Shown: positions 54,909 through 63,271 of the stretch, piece after piece | How positions within the stretch are numbered: the first letter of the stretch is position 1 | How the letters are laid out: each line of letters opens with the position of its first letter | Assembly: GCA_902605035.1 (NCBI GenBank) | Contig: CACLBB010000005.1 | Coordinates: forward strand, 17,899 to 81,898 | Reading direction: 5' to 3' | Length of the DNA: 64,000 bases | From: an uncultured Pelagibacteraceae bacterium | GTDB taxonomy: Bacteria > Pseudomonadota > Alphaproteobacteria > Pelagibacterales > Pelagibacteraceae | The notes under the pieces: model-generated | The model's input: only the letters and a program-made list of their open reading frames with translations | What the model was told of the DNA's origin: nothing | Databases searched by the model: none | Position numbers and translations under genes: made by a program

Positions 54909-55909
54909 TAAAATAAAGTTGAAACTTGATTTAATATTCTTTTAGTGAAACTAGGAATAAATTCTTTATTATTATTTAAAGAATACCAATTATATGATTT
55001 TGGAATCTTATTTGAAAATTTATAATATAAATTTATATTAAGACTTAAGTTTGAAATGGAATTTTTATAATTTTTTAAAAATTTCCAATTTTTATTTACA
55101 GAATTATTTTTCATTTCTTTTATTAATGGTAAATTAAAATTTTTGAGAAATTTTATTTCATTCTCTTTTGTCAAAGCTATTTGTTTTTTTTTACTTAAAT
55201 AACAGAAAATGTTGTAATTCATAACTTTTATTTTTTTTCTTTTATAAGTTTCAATCTTATTTGAAGATTTAAAATACCTACAACTTTTATTCAAACAACA
55301 TTGACTACATTTTGGGTCTTTTGGCTTGCAAATTAAAGCTCCAAATTCCATTAATGCTTCAACAAAATCGGAGTTTCTGTTTGAAATGAAAAGATTTTTT
55401 TTATTAGAATCAATTAACTTTTCAAAATTTATTTTTGACTCTTTTTTATTTAGATACCTTACGAATACTCTTTTTACATTACCGTCTATAGCTATAGTTG
55501 GATAATTATGAATAAAACCCATTAGCGCGTTAGCAGTATAATTTCCAATTCCTGGTAATTTTTTTATTTCTTTTAAAGTATTTGGAAGCTTAGAATTGTG
55601 TTCTTTTACTAATAATTTAACTGATGCTAACAAATTTCTAGCCCTTCTGTAGTAACCCAAACCCTCCCAGAGTTTTAAAATTTGAGTTTCATTTGCTCTA
55701 GATAGAGACTCGAGTGTCTTATATTTTTTTGTAAATTTCAGAAAATAAGGAATGACTGTTGTTACTTGTGTTTGTTGTAACATAAACTCGCTTAATAGTC
55801 TGTAATAGAGCTTTTTTGTTGATTTTTTGCTAACACGCCAAGGTAAATTGCGTTTATTATTATCATACCATCGAAGAATTTTATTTGATAAATTAAAGTT
55901 TAAATGCAT
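54908..55909 (-). CDS. mutY: A/G-specific adenine glycosylase
   Basis: MutY excises adenine mispaired with 8-oxoguanine. From the ATG at 55909 the product has 333 residues. It begins NLSNKILRWYDNNKRNLPWR and carries the helix-hairpin-helix LPGIGNYTANALMGF with the catalytic Asp in TIAIDGNVKRV. The 4Fe-4S cluster loop is complete: C-x6-C-x2-C-x5-C in LICKPKDPKCSQCCLNKSC. The C-terminal NUDIX-like domain that recognises 8-oxoG is poorly conserved. The start shares the hexamer ATGCAT with the divergent dciA gene. Confidence 0.93.
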   Translation of the reverse strand: MHLNFNLSNKILRWYDNNKRNLPWRVSKKSTKKLYYRLLSEFMLQQTQVTTVIPYFLKFTKKYKTLESLSRANETQILKLWEGLGYYRRARNLLASVKLLVKEHNSKLPNTLKEIKKLPGIGNYTANALMGFIHNYPTIAIDGNVKRVFVRYLNKKESKINFEKLIDSNKKNLFISNRNSDFVEALMEFGALICKPKDPKCSQCCLNKSCRYFKSSNKIETYKRKKIKVMNYNIFCYLSKKKQIALTKENEIKFLKNFNLPLIKEMKNNSVNKNWKFLKNYKNSISNLSLNINLYYKFSNKIPKSYNWYSLNNNKEFIPSFTKRILNQVSTLF

Positions 55910-56389
55910 AACAAAGAGAATAATAAATTTAAGAATTTCACACAAGGCTTGAAACCTTTTTCGAGTTCTATTCCTAAAACATTAAAAAAATATTTAAAAA
56001 AAGGTGGTTATAACTATTCAAATATTGTTGATAACTGGACAACAATTATGAATAAAAAAATATCTGGATCTTGTTACCCTATAACTGTCAAAATGAGTAA
56101 AGAAATGAAAAATGGCACTTTAGTTTTAAATGTGCTTCACGGAAAAGAACTAGAAGTAGAATATTCAAAAAAGGAGATTGTAGACAAAATTAATAGCTTT
56201 TTTGGATACAATTGTATAAAAAAAATCGAATTAAAAATTGTTCAAGCAGAAATCAAAAATAATAAAGTAAAAATTTCTAAAGTTAAAAACTTTTCACAAA
56301 TGAGCAATAAAATAGAAGAGCTTGATAATAGTCAGCTTAAAAGTTCATTAAACAATTTTTTAAAAGCATTTAATGATAAAAATAGTTAA
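55904..56389 (+). CDS. DciA-like (DUF721) protein, putative replicative helicase loader
   Basis: The 161-residue protein has the DUF721 core: IVDNWTTIMNKKISGSCYPITV near residue 40 (the W...VG..a..t.P signature) and then LVLNVLHGKELEVEYSKKEIVDKIN, FGYNCIKKIELKIVQ. DciA proteins load or regulate the DnaB helicase in bacteria that lack DnaC or DnaI, which includes most alphaproteobacteria. The functional call is from family knowledge. The ATG at 55904 is the only good start before the domain. The gene overlaps the next one by 17 bp. Confidence 0.75.
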   Translation: MHNKENNKFKNFTQGLKPFSSSIPKTLKKYLKKGGYNYSNIVDNWTTIMNKKISGSCYPITVKMSKEMKNGTLVLNVLHGKELEVEYSKKEIVDKINSFFGYNCIKKIELKIVQAEIKNNKVKISKVKNFSQMSNKIEELDNSQLKSSLNNFLKAFNDKNS

Positions 56390-56966
56390 AATTTCTTTAA
56401 AATCTTTGTTATTCGTTTTGTTCACTTTTGTAGCAAGTGCGGAAGATAAAATTTTGAAAATAGGAAGTCCAGACGCTAAAATTACTGTTAAGGTTTTTTC
56501 ATCACTAACATGCCCTCATTGTGCAAATTTTCATGAAAATATTTATGAAAATTTAAAAAAAAATTATATTAACGATGGAGTTCTGAGATTTGAACACCAT
56601 AGTTTTCCACTTGATCTAGCTGCACTTAATGCTGAAATAATTGTGAGATGTCATAACGACAATGTTAAAAGTTTTCAATTATTAGGTGAAATTTACAAAA
56701 AACAAAGTCAATGGGCTGTTGGATCTGATATAAATATTATTAACGAATCTATAAAAAAAATTGGTTTAGATTCTGGTTTGGAGCAAAATAAAATGGATGA
56801 GTGCTTGAAAAACGAGAATACTCAGGATCAAATTCTTAATGAGAGAATTAACGCTCAAAAAAAATATAAGATACAATCTACCCCAACTATTTATATTAAC
56901 GAAAAAAAATACAAGGGTGAACACGAATACAAATCGTTTAAAAGGGAAATAGAAAAAATTTTATAA
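56373..56966 (+). CDS. DsbA-like thiol-disulphide oxidoreductase
   Basis: The 197-residue protein has a signal peptide (about residues 1-24) and a thioredoxin fold of the DsbA type: active-site CPHC in FSSLTCPHCANFHENIY near residue 47-50, a helical insertion (about 80-150) and the cis-Pro loop STPTIYINEKKY near residue 170. It should act in the periplasm, forming or isomerising disulphides. The CPHC dipeptide (Pro-His) is that of oxidising DsbA. It lies in a run with dciA (overlap 17 bp) and smc (1-bp gap). Confidence 0.88.
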   Translation: MIKIVKISLKSLLFVLFTFVASAEDKILKIGSPDAKITVKVFSSLTCPHCANFHENIYENLKKNYINDGVLRFEHHSFPLDLAALNAEIIVRCHNDNVKSFQLLGEIYKKQSQWAVGSDINIINESIKKIGLDSGLEQNKMDECLKNENTQDQILNERINAQKKYKIQSTPTIYINEKKYKGEHEYKSFKREIEKIL

Positions 56967-56967
56967 A

Positions 56968-59412
56968 ATGAAATTCAAAAAATTGGAAATTAATGGTTTT
57001 AAATCGTTTTCCGAAAAAACAACATTTCTAATTGAAGAAGGCTTAACAGGCGTTGTTGGACCAAATGGATGTGGAAAATCAAATATAGTCGAGTCCTTGA
57101 GATGGTGCATGGGAGAAAATTCAGCCAAGAGTATGAGAGGTTCTGGTATGGAAGATGTTATATTTTCGGGAACTTCAAATAAACCTTCAAAAAATATTTC
57201 AGAAGTTTCTTTAATATTGGATAATAAATCTAAAGAAGGTCCATCTCAATATAGTGAGTTAGAAGAAATAGTAGTTAAGAGGAAAATTGAGATAGATAAA
57301 GGTTCCAAATATTACATAAACGATAAAGAGGTAAGAGCACGCGATGTTCAAACTTTTTTTGCTGATCTATCAACCGGAGCTCATTCCCCATCATTAATAA
57401 GTCAAGGCAGAATTGGTCAGCTAGTAACTGCTAAACCAATTGAAAGAAGAGCAATCTTAGAAGAAGCCGCTGGTATTTCAGGTATTCATGCTAGACGACA
57501 TGAGGCTGAAACAAGACTAAATGCTGCAGAAAATAATTTAAAAAGAGCTGACGAATTAAAGAAACAGCAACAGAAACAGCTTGATAATTTAAAAAAACAG
57601 GCAGAGGAAGCCACGAAATATAAAGAAATTTCTGGGGATATAAAAAAAATTGAGTCAGGATTATATTATTTAAAAATACAGGAAATAGAAAAAGATAAAA
57701 AACAAATTTTAGAGAAACTTAGTGAACTAGAAGACGAAATAAGCGCAATTAATATAGACTTAAATCATAACAATAATCTATTACAAGAAGAGAACAAAAA
57801 ACTCAATCCATTGAGAGATAAAAAAATGGAAAGTGCTGCTAAGTTACAAAAACTTAATTTAGAAATTACTAGTCTTGATGACGAAGAAACAAGGGTAAAA
57901 TCTCTTCAAGTCAAACTTGAAAAATCAATTAGAACAATCGAGTCTGATTTAGAACGAGAAAGAAGTATTTCTTTAGATGCAGAAATAAATGAAAAGAGAA
58001 TTTTAAAGGAGAAAGATGAATTGCTAAAAACTGAAAAAGAATTAATTGAGGTAGAATCTGTATCTTCAAAAGAGTTGAATATCTCAAAATCAAGCTTAGA
58101 CGAATTACAAGCACAGCTTGATACTCTACTTAATGATATCGAAAAATTAATAGAGCAGGAAAAAAAATTTACAAAAGAAATATTTCAAGAATTAAAAACA
58201 TTGGTAAAAAAAATAACATTGTCTCAAGAAGAATATGCAGAAAAATATGGAAAAAATAAATCTATAGAAAGTGATTCTATAAAAAGAAAAGAAAGAATTA
58301 AAAACATAGATGTGGAGCTTGAAAATTGGAGAAATTTAAAATCAAATTCGGAAAAAATGATGACTGAACTTAATGAGAGAAAAGAAAAAATTGTTTCTGA
58401 AATTGAAGAAAATAAAAAAAATCCTGAACGTATAGCAACTTCCAAAGGTCAAAATTTACAGAATCTTGAAAATACTAAAAAGAGAAACGAAGAAATTGAA
58501 ATAGAATTAACTGAAGTTGAAAAAAAATATAATTCCATAAATCAAAATCTTCAAGAAATACTTTCTAAATTGTCAAATCTAAAAGAAAATAAAGCTAGAC
58601 AAGAGGCAACTATTGAAGGAATAGAAAATAGAAAAAAAGATCTATTATATTCTGTGAAAAATGAGTTAAGGGCTGAAAATGAGTTGGCATTGCTCGCTAA
58701 TTCAGATTTAAATAATTTGCAAAAAGAGGACTTGCCTAGCATTGAAGAACAAACACAAAAAGTAGATAAGATAAAAAAGCTAAGAGACTCTTTGGGTTCA
58801 GTAAATTTGCGAGCTGATGAAGAAACAAAAAAATATGAAATTGAAATAAAAAAGATGGAAGACGGTAGATCAGATCTTTACTCGGCGATTGTTAAATTAA
58901 AGGCAAGCATAGACGAGCTTAATCAAAAAGGTAGAGAGAGACTTTTAGAAGCGTTTACTAAAGTTAATAGAAAATTTAATGAAGTTTACACCAAACTATT
59001 TAGTGGAGGCACGGCTAAGATTGAGTTAGTAGACTCAGAAGATCCTCTAGAGGCGGGTTTAGAAATGTTTGTATCACCTCCAGGAAAAAGACTTCAATCA
59101 ATAACTTTATTATCAGGTGGTGAACAAGCTTTAACAGCTCTTTCTTTAATTTTCGCAGTATTTTTGGTAAATCCTTCTCCAATAAGTATATTGGATGAGG
59201 TAGATGCTCCTTTAGACGATGCTAACGTGACAAGATTTTGCGGATTGCTAGACGAACTTACAAAGATTACTAAAACTAAATTTATAATAATTACACATCA
59301 TGCTTTAACTATGTCAAGAATGCACAGACTATATGGGGTTACTATGGCGGAGCAAGGAGTCAGTCAATTGGTAGCCGTGGACTTACAAAAAGCAGAGGAA
59401 CTTGTAGCTTAA
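56968..59412 (+). CDS. smc: SMC-type chromosome segregation ATPase, apparently hingeless
   Basis: The protein carries an intact SMC ATPase. The N-terminal head has Walker A GVVGPNGCGKSNIVESLRW near residue 33, and LITAKPxERRxILEEAAGI-like VTAKPIERRAILEEAAGI near 160. The C-terminal head has the signature LLSGGEQALTALSLIFAV near residue 710 and Walker B ISILDEVDAPLDDAN. Between the heads (about residues 170-640) everything is charged coiled coil. It is 814 residues long, against about 1150-1200 for bacterial SMC, and I cannot find the glycine-rich globular hinge that normally sits mid-protein. No internal stop or frameshift is seen. SMC organises and segregates sister chromosomes with ScpAB. 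Confidence 0.93.
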   Translation: MKFKKLEINGFKSFSEKTTFLIEEGLTGVVGPNGCGKSNIVESLRWCMGENSAKSMRGSGMEDVIFSGTSNKPSKNISEVSLILDNKSKEGPSQYSELEEIVVKRKIEIDKGSKYYINDKEVRARDVQTFFADLSTGAHSPSLISQGRIGQLVTAKPIERRAILEEAAGISGIHARRHEAETRLNAAENNLKRADELKKQQQKQLDNLKKQAEEATKYKEISGDIKKIESGLYYLKIQEIEKDKKQILEKLSELEDEISAINIDLNHNNNLLQEENKKLNPLRDKKMESAAKLQKLNLEITSLDDEETRVKSLQVKLEKSIRTIESDLERERSISLDAEINEKRILKEKDELLKTEKELIEVESVSSKELNISKSSLDELQAQLDTLLNDIEKLIEQEKKFTKEIFQELKTLVKKITLSQEEYAEKYGKNKSIESDSIKRKERIKNIDVELENWRNLKSNSEKMMTELNERKEKIVSEIEENKKNPERIATSKGQNLQNLENTKKRNEEIEIELTEVEKKYNSINQNLQEILSKLSNLKENKARQEATIEGIENRKKDLLYSVKNELRAENELALLANSDLNNLQKEDLPSIEEQTQKVDKIKKLRDSLGSVNLRADEETKKYEIEIKKMEDGRSDLYSAIVKLKASIDELNQKGRERLLEAFTKVNRKFNEVYTKLFSGGTAKIELVDSEDPLEAGLEMFVSPPGKRLQSITLLSGGEQALTALSLIFAVFLVNPSPISILDEVDAPLDDANVTRFCGLLDELTKITKTKFIIITHHALTMSRMHRLYGVTMAEQGVSQLVAVDLQKAEELVA

Positions 59413-59421
59413 AATTTCATA

Positions 59422-59706
59422 ATGAAATCTTCAGAAGACTTTAAAACTCGCCTTAAAATTGCAAAATCCAAAATAAAAAAAGGAGCATTTTCTGATAGGC
59501 AAAAAAGGGGTTCGTTTATGGGCAATGCGTTTAAATTGGGCACTGAATTAGTCGCTGCAGTTGCAGTTGGGACAATAATTGGGTTTATTTTAGATAGTTG
59601 GTTTGATACTAAACCATGGTTAATAATAATCTTTTTCTTTTTAGGAGCTGCAGCAGGGTTATTAAACGTAATTAAGGTGGCTAATCAAATGCAGAAAGAT
59701 GATTAA
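59422..59706 (+). CDS. atpI: ATP synthase protein I (AtpI family)
   Basis: The 94-residue protein has two membrane segments (about 40-60 and 66-86) with the AtpI-type GTELVAAVAVGTIIGFILDSWFDTKPWLIIIFFFLGAAAGLLNV pattern, described here in pieces: a GxExxxxxxxGxxxGxxLDxxxxTxPW core and a second helix ending in GLLNV. AtpI is thought to help assemble the c ring. It lies at the head of the F0 gene set, 17 bp before atpB and 9 bp after smc. Confidence 0.88.
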   Translation: MKSSEDFKTRLKIAKSKIKKGAFSDRQKRGSFMGNAFKLGTELVAAVAVGTIIGFILDSWFDTKPWLIIIFFFLGAAAGLLNVIKVANQMQKDD

Positions 59707-59723
59707 ATTAAAGGAATTAAAGT

Positions 59724-60458
59724 ATGGCAAGTAACCCAATGCAACAGTTCACTGTTTATAAGATAGGACCAGAAATTAAAATTGCTGGAATAGATCTCTC
59801 TTTTACAAATGCTAGCTTATTTATGGTTATAAGCGCCTCAATAATTATACTGTTTTTATTTTTAGGTTCTAAAGAGAAAAAAATTATTCCTAGCAAAATT
59901 CAATTAATTGCGGAAATGTCCTATACATTTGTTGCTAAAATGATTAGTGACACTGCTGGCTCAAAAGCCAAACCTTATTTCCCTTTCATATTTAGCCTAT
60001 TTATGTTCGTTTTATTCTGCAACATGGTTGGTATGCTCCCATATTCATTTACAGTAACAAGTCACATTATTGTGACACTTATAATGGCTTTATTTATTTT
60101 TGTAGCTGTAACGATCATAGGTTTTATCAAACATGGTTTTAAATATTTAGGCATTTTTGTGCCTAGTGGGGTACCAGCTATTTTATTACCTTTAATTACT
60201 ATTATTGAAATTATTTCTTATTTAAGCAGGCCAGTTAGTTTATCGGTTCGTTTATTCGCGAATATGATGGCTGGGCACACGATGTTAAAAGTTTTTGGAG
60301 GTTTTGTAGTAAGTTTAGGAATATTAGGAGGGTGGTTACCGCTTAGTTTTTCAGTAGCTTTAACTGGCTTGGAAATTTTAGTAGCATTTCTGCAAGCATA
60401 TGTTTTTGCAATATTAACCTGCATCTATTTGAATGATGCATTAAATTTACACCATTAA
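59724..60458 (+). CDS. atpB: F0F1 ATP synthase subunit a
   Basis: Subunit a forms the two proton half-channels next to the c ring. The 244-residue protein has five to six membrane helices. It carries the essential Arg in SRPVSLSVRLFANMMAGH near residue 175 and the late conserved helix GLEILVAFLQAYVFAILTCIYLNDA. AtpI precedes it and atpE follows 17 bp later with a strong ribosome-binding site (AAAGGAGG). Confidence 0.97.
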   Translation: MASNPMQQFTVYKIGPEIKIAGIDLSFTNASLFMVISASIIILFLFLGSKEKKIIPSKIQLIAEMSYTFVAKMISDTAGSKAKPYFPFIFSLFMFVLFCNMVGMLPYSFTVTSHIIVTLIMALFIFVAVTIIGFIKHGFKYLGIFVPSGVPAILLPLITIIEIISYLSRPVSLSVRLFANMMAGHTMLKVFGGFVVSLGILGGWLPLSFSVALTGLEILVAFLQAYVFAILTCIYLNDALNLHH

Positions 60459-60475
60459 ACAATAAAGGAGGAATA

Positions 60476-60703
60476 ATGGAACTAGAAGCAGCAAAAATGA
60501 TTGGAGCAGGTCTAGCTGCAATCGCGTTAGCAGGAGCTGGTGTAGGGATCGGGATAATTTTCGGTAACTACCTATCTGGCGCAATGAGAAATCCATCTGC
60601 AGCACAAAAGCAATTTCCTAATTTGCTTTTAGGATTTGCTTTAGCTGAAGCAACAGGATTGTTTGGACTAGTAGTAGCATTAATTATTTTATTTGCGTTT
60701 TAA
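60476..60703 (+). CDS. atpE: F0F1 ATP synthase subunit c
   Basis: The 75-residue proteolipid forms the rotor ring. It has two helices: the glycine-rich GAGVGIGIIFGNYL and the second with the ion-binding Glu in FALAEATGLFGLVVALIILF (Glu near residue 58). The Gln of sodium-type c subunits in helix 1 is absent, so it is predicted to carry protons. The conserved loop RNP follows helix 1. The GGAGG ribosome-binding site six bases upstream is the strongest in the cluster, fitting the need for many copies. Confidence 0.97.
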   Translation: MELEAAKMIGAGLAAIALAGAGVGIGIIFGNYLSGAMRNPSAAQKQFPNLLLGFALAEATGLFGLVVALIILFAF

Positions 60704-60713
60704 TTAATTTAGG

Positions 60714-61292
60714 ATGAAACGTATTAAAATAATTCTAACTTTAGTCTTAATAAACTTTAATACTAATTTGTTTACGGCTGAGGCTGGCATGCCTCAGCTG
60801 GATCCTACTTATTGGATTTCTCAGGCTTTTTGGTTGATACTAGTTTTTTCAATTCTCTACATATCAATATCAAAATTATATTTACCAAAGATTAAAAATA
60901 ATCTTGAAACTCGAGAGAATAAAATTAAGGAAGATCTTGAAAGTGCAAATAAATTTAAAGATCAGTCTGAGTCAAAGATTAAAGAATATGAAGCTATTAT
61001 TGAAAACGCAAAGAAGGAAGTATCTAAAATACATTTTGAGTCTAAACAAATTTTAGTTAAGGATATTAAGTCAAAAAAGGACACAATGGAAAAAGAAATC
61101 GAAAAAGAAATAATTAAAGCTCAAAAAGAAATTATAGAGCTGAAAAAAAATTCTGTTTCCTCAATTCAAAAAATTTCAGAAAATATTGCATCAAATATTA
61201 TTGAAAACGTCTCAGGAGATAAACTAAATGAGAGCAGCATTAAAGCTGTTGTGGAAGATGTCTCAAAAAAAAATGTAGGTAAGTATCTATGA
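60714..61292 (+). CDS. atpG: F0F1 ATP synthase subunit b'
   Basis: This 192-residue protein is one of two b-type stator subunits. It has a possible signal-like N-terminus (about 1-22, ending in FTAEA), the membrane helix near MPQLDPTYWISQAFWLILVFSILY (short piece of the b' signature), and a long charged coiled coil. The MPQLDPxxxxxQxFWL pattern marks b' rather than b. Alphaproteobacteria carry both forms and use a b/b' heterodimer to hold the F1 head. It overlaps the next gene by 4 bp. Confidence 0.93.
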   Translation: MKRIKIILTLVLINFNTNLFTAEAGMPQLDPTYWISQAFWLILVFSILYISISKLYLPKIKNNLETRENKIKEDLESANKFKDQSESKIKEYEAIIENAKKEVSKIHFESKQILVKDIKSKKDTMEKEIEKEIIKAQKEIIELKKNSVSSIQKISENIASNIIENVSGDKLNESSIKAVVEDVSKKNVGKYL

Positions 61293-61786
61293 CAATAGAC
61301 GCAACTTTTTGGGTAACTATTTCTTTTTTTATTTTTCTTGGAATTTTAATTTATTTTAAGATTCCTCAAAAAATTAAAGAAACTCTAGATCAAAATATTT
61401 CTAATATTAAAAGTCAAATTAATGAAGCTGAAAAACTTAAAGAAGAAGCAAAGAATATTTTAACCGAGCATGAAAAAAAGATAAGTAATTCAAAAGATGA
61501 AGTTAATTCAATGATAAACAAAGCAAATGAGGAAGCTGAAAAAAACGTTATTAAAACTAATGATCAGTTCCATAATCTAATGGAAAATAGAAAAAAGGAT
61601 GCAGAGGAGAGGATTAGACAGTTAAAAATTCAAGCTATCAAAGATATTAAAAACGCTTCTGTAAAAATTGCTATAGAGTCAGCGGAAAAATTGTTTAAAA
61701 ACTCACTTGATAAAAGCAAATTAGATAAAATTTATAGCTCAGGTATCGAAGAAACAAAATTAGCACTTAAGAAAAAATCCAGTTAG
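61289..61786 (+). CDS. atpF: F0F1 ATP synthase subunit b
   Basis: The 165-residue protein has one N-terminal membrane helix (ATFWVTISFFIFLGILIYF) followed by a long helical stalk rich in Glu, Lys and Ala. The ATFWVxxxFxxFxxxxxY start matches alphaproteobacterial subunit b. It pairs with b' to form the peripheral stalk. The F1 genes (delta, alpha, gamma, beta, epsilon) are not in this window, consistent with the split F0/F1 arrangement of alphaproteobacteria. Confidence 0.95.
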   Translation: MTIDATFWVTISFFIFLGILIYFKIPQKIKETLDQNISNIKSQINEAEKLKEEAKNILTEHEKKISNSKDEVNSMINKANEEAEKNVIKTNDQFHNLMENRKKDAEERIRQLKIQAIKDIKNASVKIAIESAEKLFKNSLDKSKLDKIYSSGIEETKLALKKKSS

Positions 61787-61803
61787 TATAGGCCATAAAT
61801 AAA

Positions 61804-62358
61804 ATGGCAAAAAAAATAATAGTAATAGGATCAGGTTTTGGTGGTTTAGCTGCATCTTTGAGGTTAAGGGCTAAAGGATATGAGGTGACTTTAGTTGAAA
61901 AGCATCCTGACTTAGGTGGAAGAGCAAGAGTTTTTAAAAGGGGAGATTTTACGTACGACGGTGGTCCAACAGTAATTACTGCACCGTACCTTTTTGAAGA
62001 ATTATTCAATTTATTTGATAAAAAAATTTCAGATTACGTAGAAATAGTTCCTTTAGATTTATGGTACAGATTTGTTTTTAGTGATGGACAAACTTTTGAT
62101 TACTCAGGTGATGAGACATCAATGGAAAAAGAAGTCAAAAAATTTTCAGAAAAAGACTTTGAAGGTTATAATAATTTAGTTAATTTCACCGAAAAAATTT
62201 TTAATAAAGGTTTTACAGATTTATCTGATAAACCTTTTAATAATCTTGCTTTCATGCTTAAACAAATTCCATCATTGATAAGTTTGAAAAGTTATAAATC
62301 TGTTTATCAACTGGTGTCAAATTATATATCTAGTGAAAAATTAAGAAGAGTTTTTTAG
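61804..62358 (+). CDS. crtI: Phytoene desaturase CrtI, N-terminal fragment (frameshifted)
   Basis: The N-terminal part of phytoene desaturase (184 residues) has the FAD loop VIGSGFGGLAASLRLRAKGY, the following LVEKHPDLGGRARVF and GDFTYDGGPTVIT. It stops at TAG right after SEKLRRVF. The family continues without a break as RRVFSxHPLLVGGNPF, and that continuation is present in the next frame from 62357. The protein is thus interrupted by one extra T in a six-T run at 62351-62356. CrtI desaturates phytoene to lycopene on the way to beta-carotene and retinal. Confidence 0.9.
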   Translation: MAKKIIVIGSGFGGLAASLRLRAKGYEVTLVEKHPDLGGRARVFKRGDFTYDGGPTVITAPYLFEELFNLFDKKISDYVEIVPLDLWYRFVFSDGQTFDYSGDETSMEKEVKKFSEKDFEGYNNLVNFTEKIFNKGFTDLSDKPFNNLAFMLKQIPSLISLKSYKSVYQLVSNYISSEKLRRVF

Positions 62359-62362
62359 TATG
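62341..62362 (+). other. Frameshift site in crtI (T6 run)
   Basis: The bases at 62341-62355 encode LRRVF in frame 1. Skipping one T (62356) continues as AGT ATG CAC (Ser-Met-His), exactly the expected CrtI sequence. With five T instead of six the reading frame would be whole. Sequencing or assembly error, a real mutation, or recoding/reinitiation at the TAG-T-ATG cannot be separated here. Confidence 0.85.
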
Positions 62363-63271
62363 CACCCACTTCTTGTAGGCGGTAATCCTTTTACAACTAC
62401 TTCTATTTATACGTTGATTTTATTTTTAGAAAAAAAATGGGGTATTCACTACTCCATGGGTGGAACAGGAAGCATGATCAAAGCTTTAGAAAAATTAATG
62501 AAAGAAGAAAATATTGAAATTTTTAAAGATGCTGAAGTAACTGAAATAATTTCTAATGGAAATAAAGTTAAAGGAGTGAAGATCAATGAATCAAAAATTG
62601 TTGATTGTGACTATATTATTTGCAACTCGGATCCTCCAAATGTTTACCAGAATTTAATTAAATCTAACAAAAATTATAATTTTTTATTTAAACAAAAAAT
62701 GAAAAGAATGGATTATTCTATGGGTTTATTTGTTTATTATTTTGGTTCTAAAAAACAATATAAGGATGTAGCCCATCACACCATATATTTTGGTAAATCT
62801 TATGAAAAACATTTAGATAAAATTTTTGAAGAAAAAGTTCTATCTGAAGACATAAGTTATTATTTACATAGACCTTCGGCCACAGATCCTAGTATGGCGC
62901 CAAAAGATCAAGATGCGTTTTACGTTTTAGTTCCAGTTCCAAACAATCTATCTAATATAAATTGGTCTAACGAAGGTGAAAAATTTAAAAATTTAATTTT
63001 AGATAAAATGGATAAATCAGTTCTGCCTGGGATAAAACAAAATGTAGTGAGTGATTTTTATTTAACTCCAGATTATTTTGAAAAAGACTTAGCAACGCTA
63101 CATGGATCCGGATTTTCAATACAACCAAAATTTTCACAGTCAGCTTATTTTAGATTTCACAATCAATCAGAAGTATTTAAAAATTTATATTTTGTAGGCG
63201 CTGGAACACACCCAGGTGCTGGAATGCCTGGAGTACTTTCGTCTGCTAAAGTATTAGATAGGTTATTTTAA
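62360..63271 (+). CDS. crtI: Phytoene desaturase CrtI, C-terminal fragment (frameshifted)
   Basis: This 303-residue frame contains the rest of CrtI: HPLLVGGNPFTTTSIYTLI, WGIHYSMGGTGSMIKALEKLM, the substrate and FAD-binding middle, and the C-terminal FAD signature YFVGAGTHPGAGMPGVLSSAKV. Joined with the first fragment the total is about 488 residues, a normal CrtI length. The ATG at 62360 lies one base after the stop of the first fragment, so reinitiation is possible, but neither half should bind FAD properly alone. Its stop overlaps crtB as TAATG. Confidence 0.9.
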   Translation: MHPLLVGGNPFTTTSIYTLILFLEKKWGIHYSMGGTGSMIKALEKLMKEENIEIFKDAEVTEIISNGNKVKGVKINESKIVDCDYIICNSDPPNVYQNLIKSNKNYNFLFKQKMKRMDYSMGLFVYYFGSKKQYKDVAHHTIYFGKSYEKHLDKIFEEKVLSEDISYYLHRPSATDPSMAPKDQDAFYVLVPVPNNLSNINWSNEGEKFKNLILDKMDKSVLPGIKQNVVSDFYLTPDYFEKDLATLHGSGFSIQPKFSQSAYFRFHNQSEVFKNLYFVGAGTHPGAGMPGVLSSAKVLDRLF

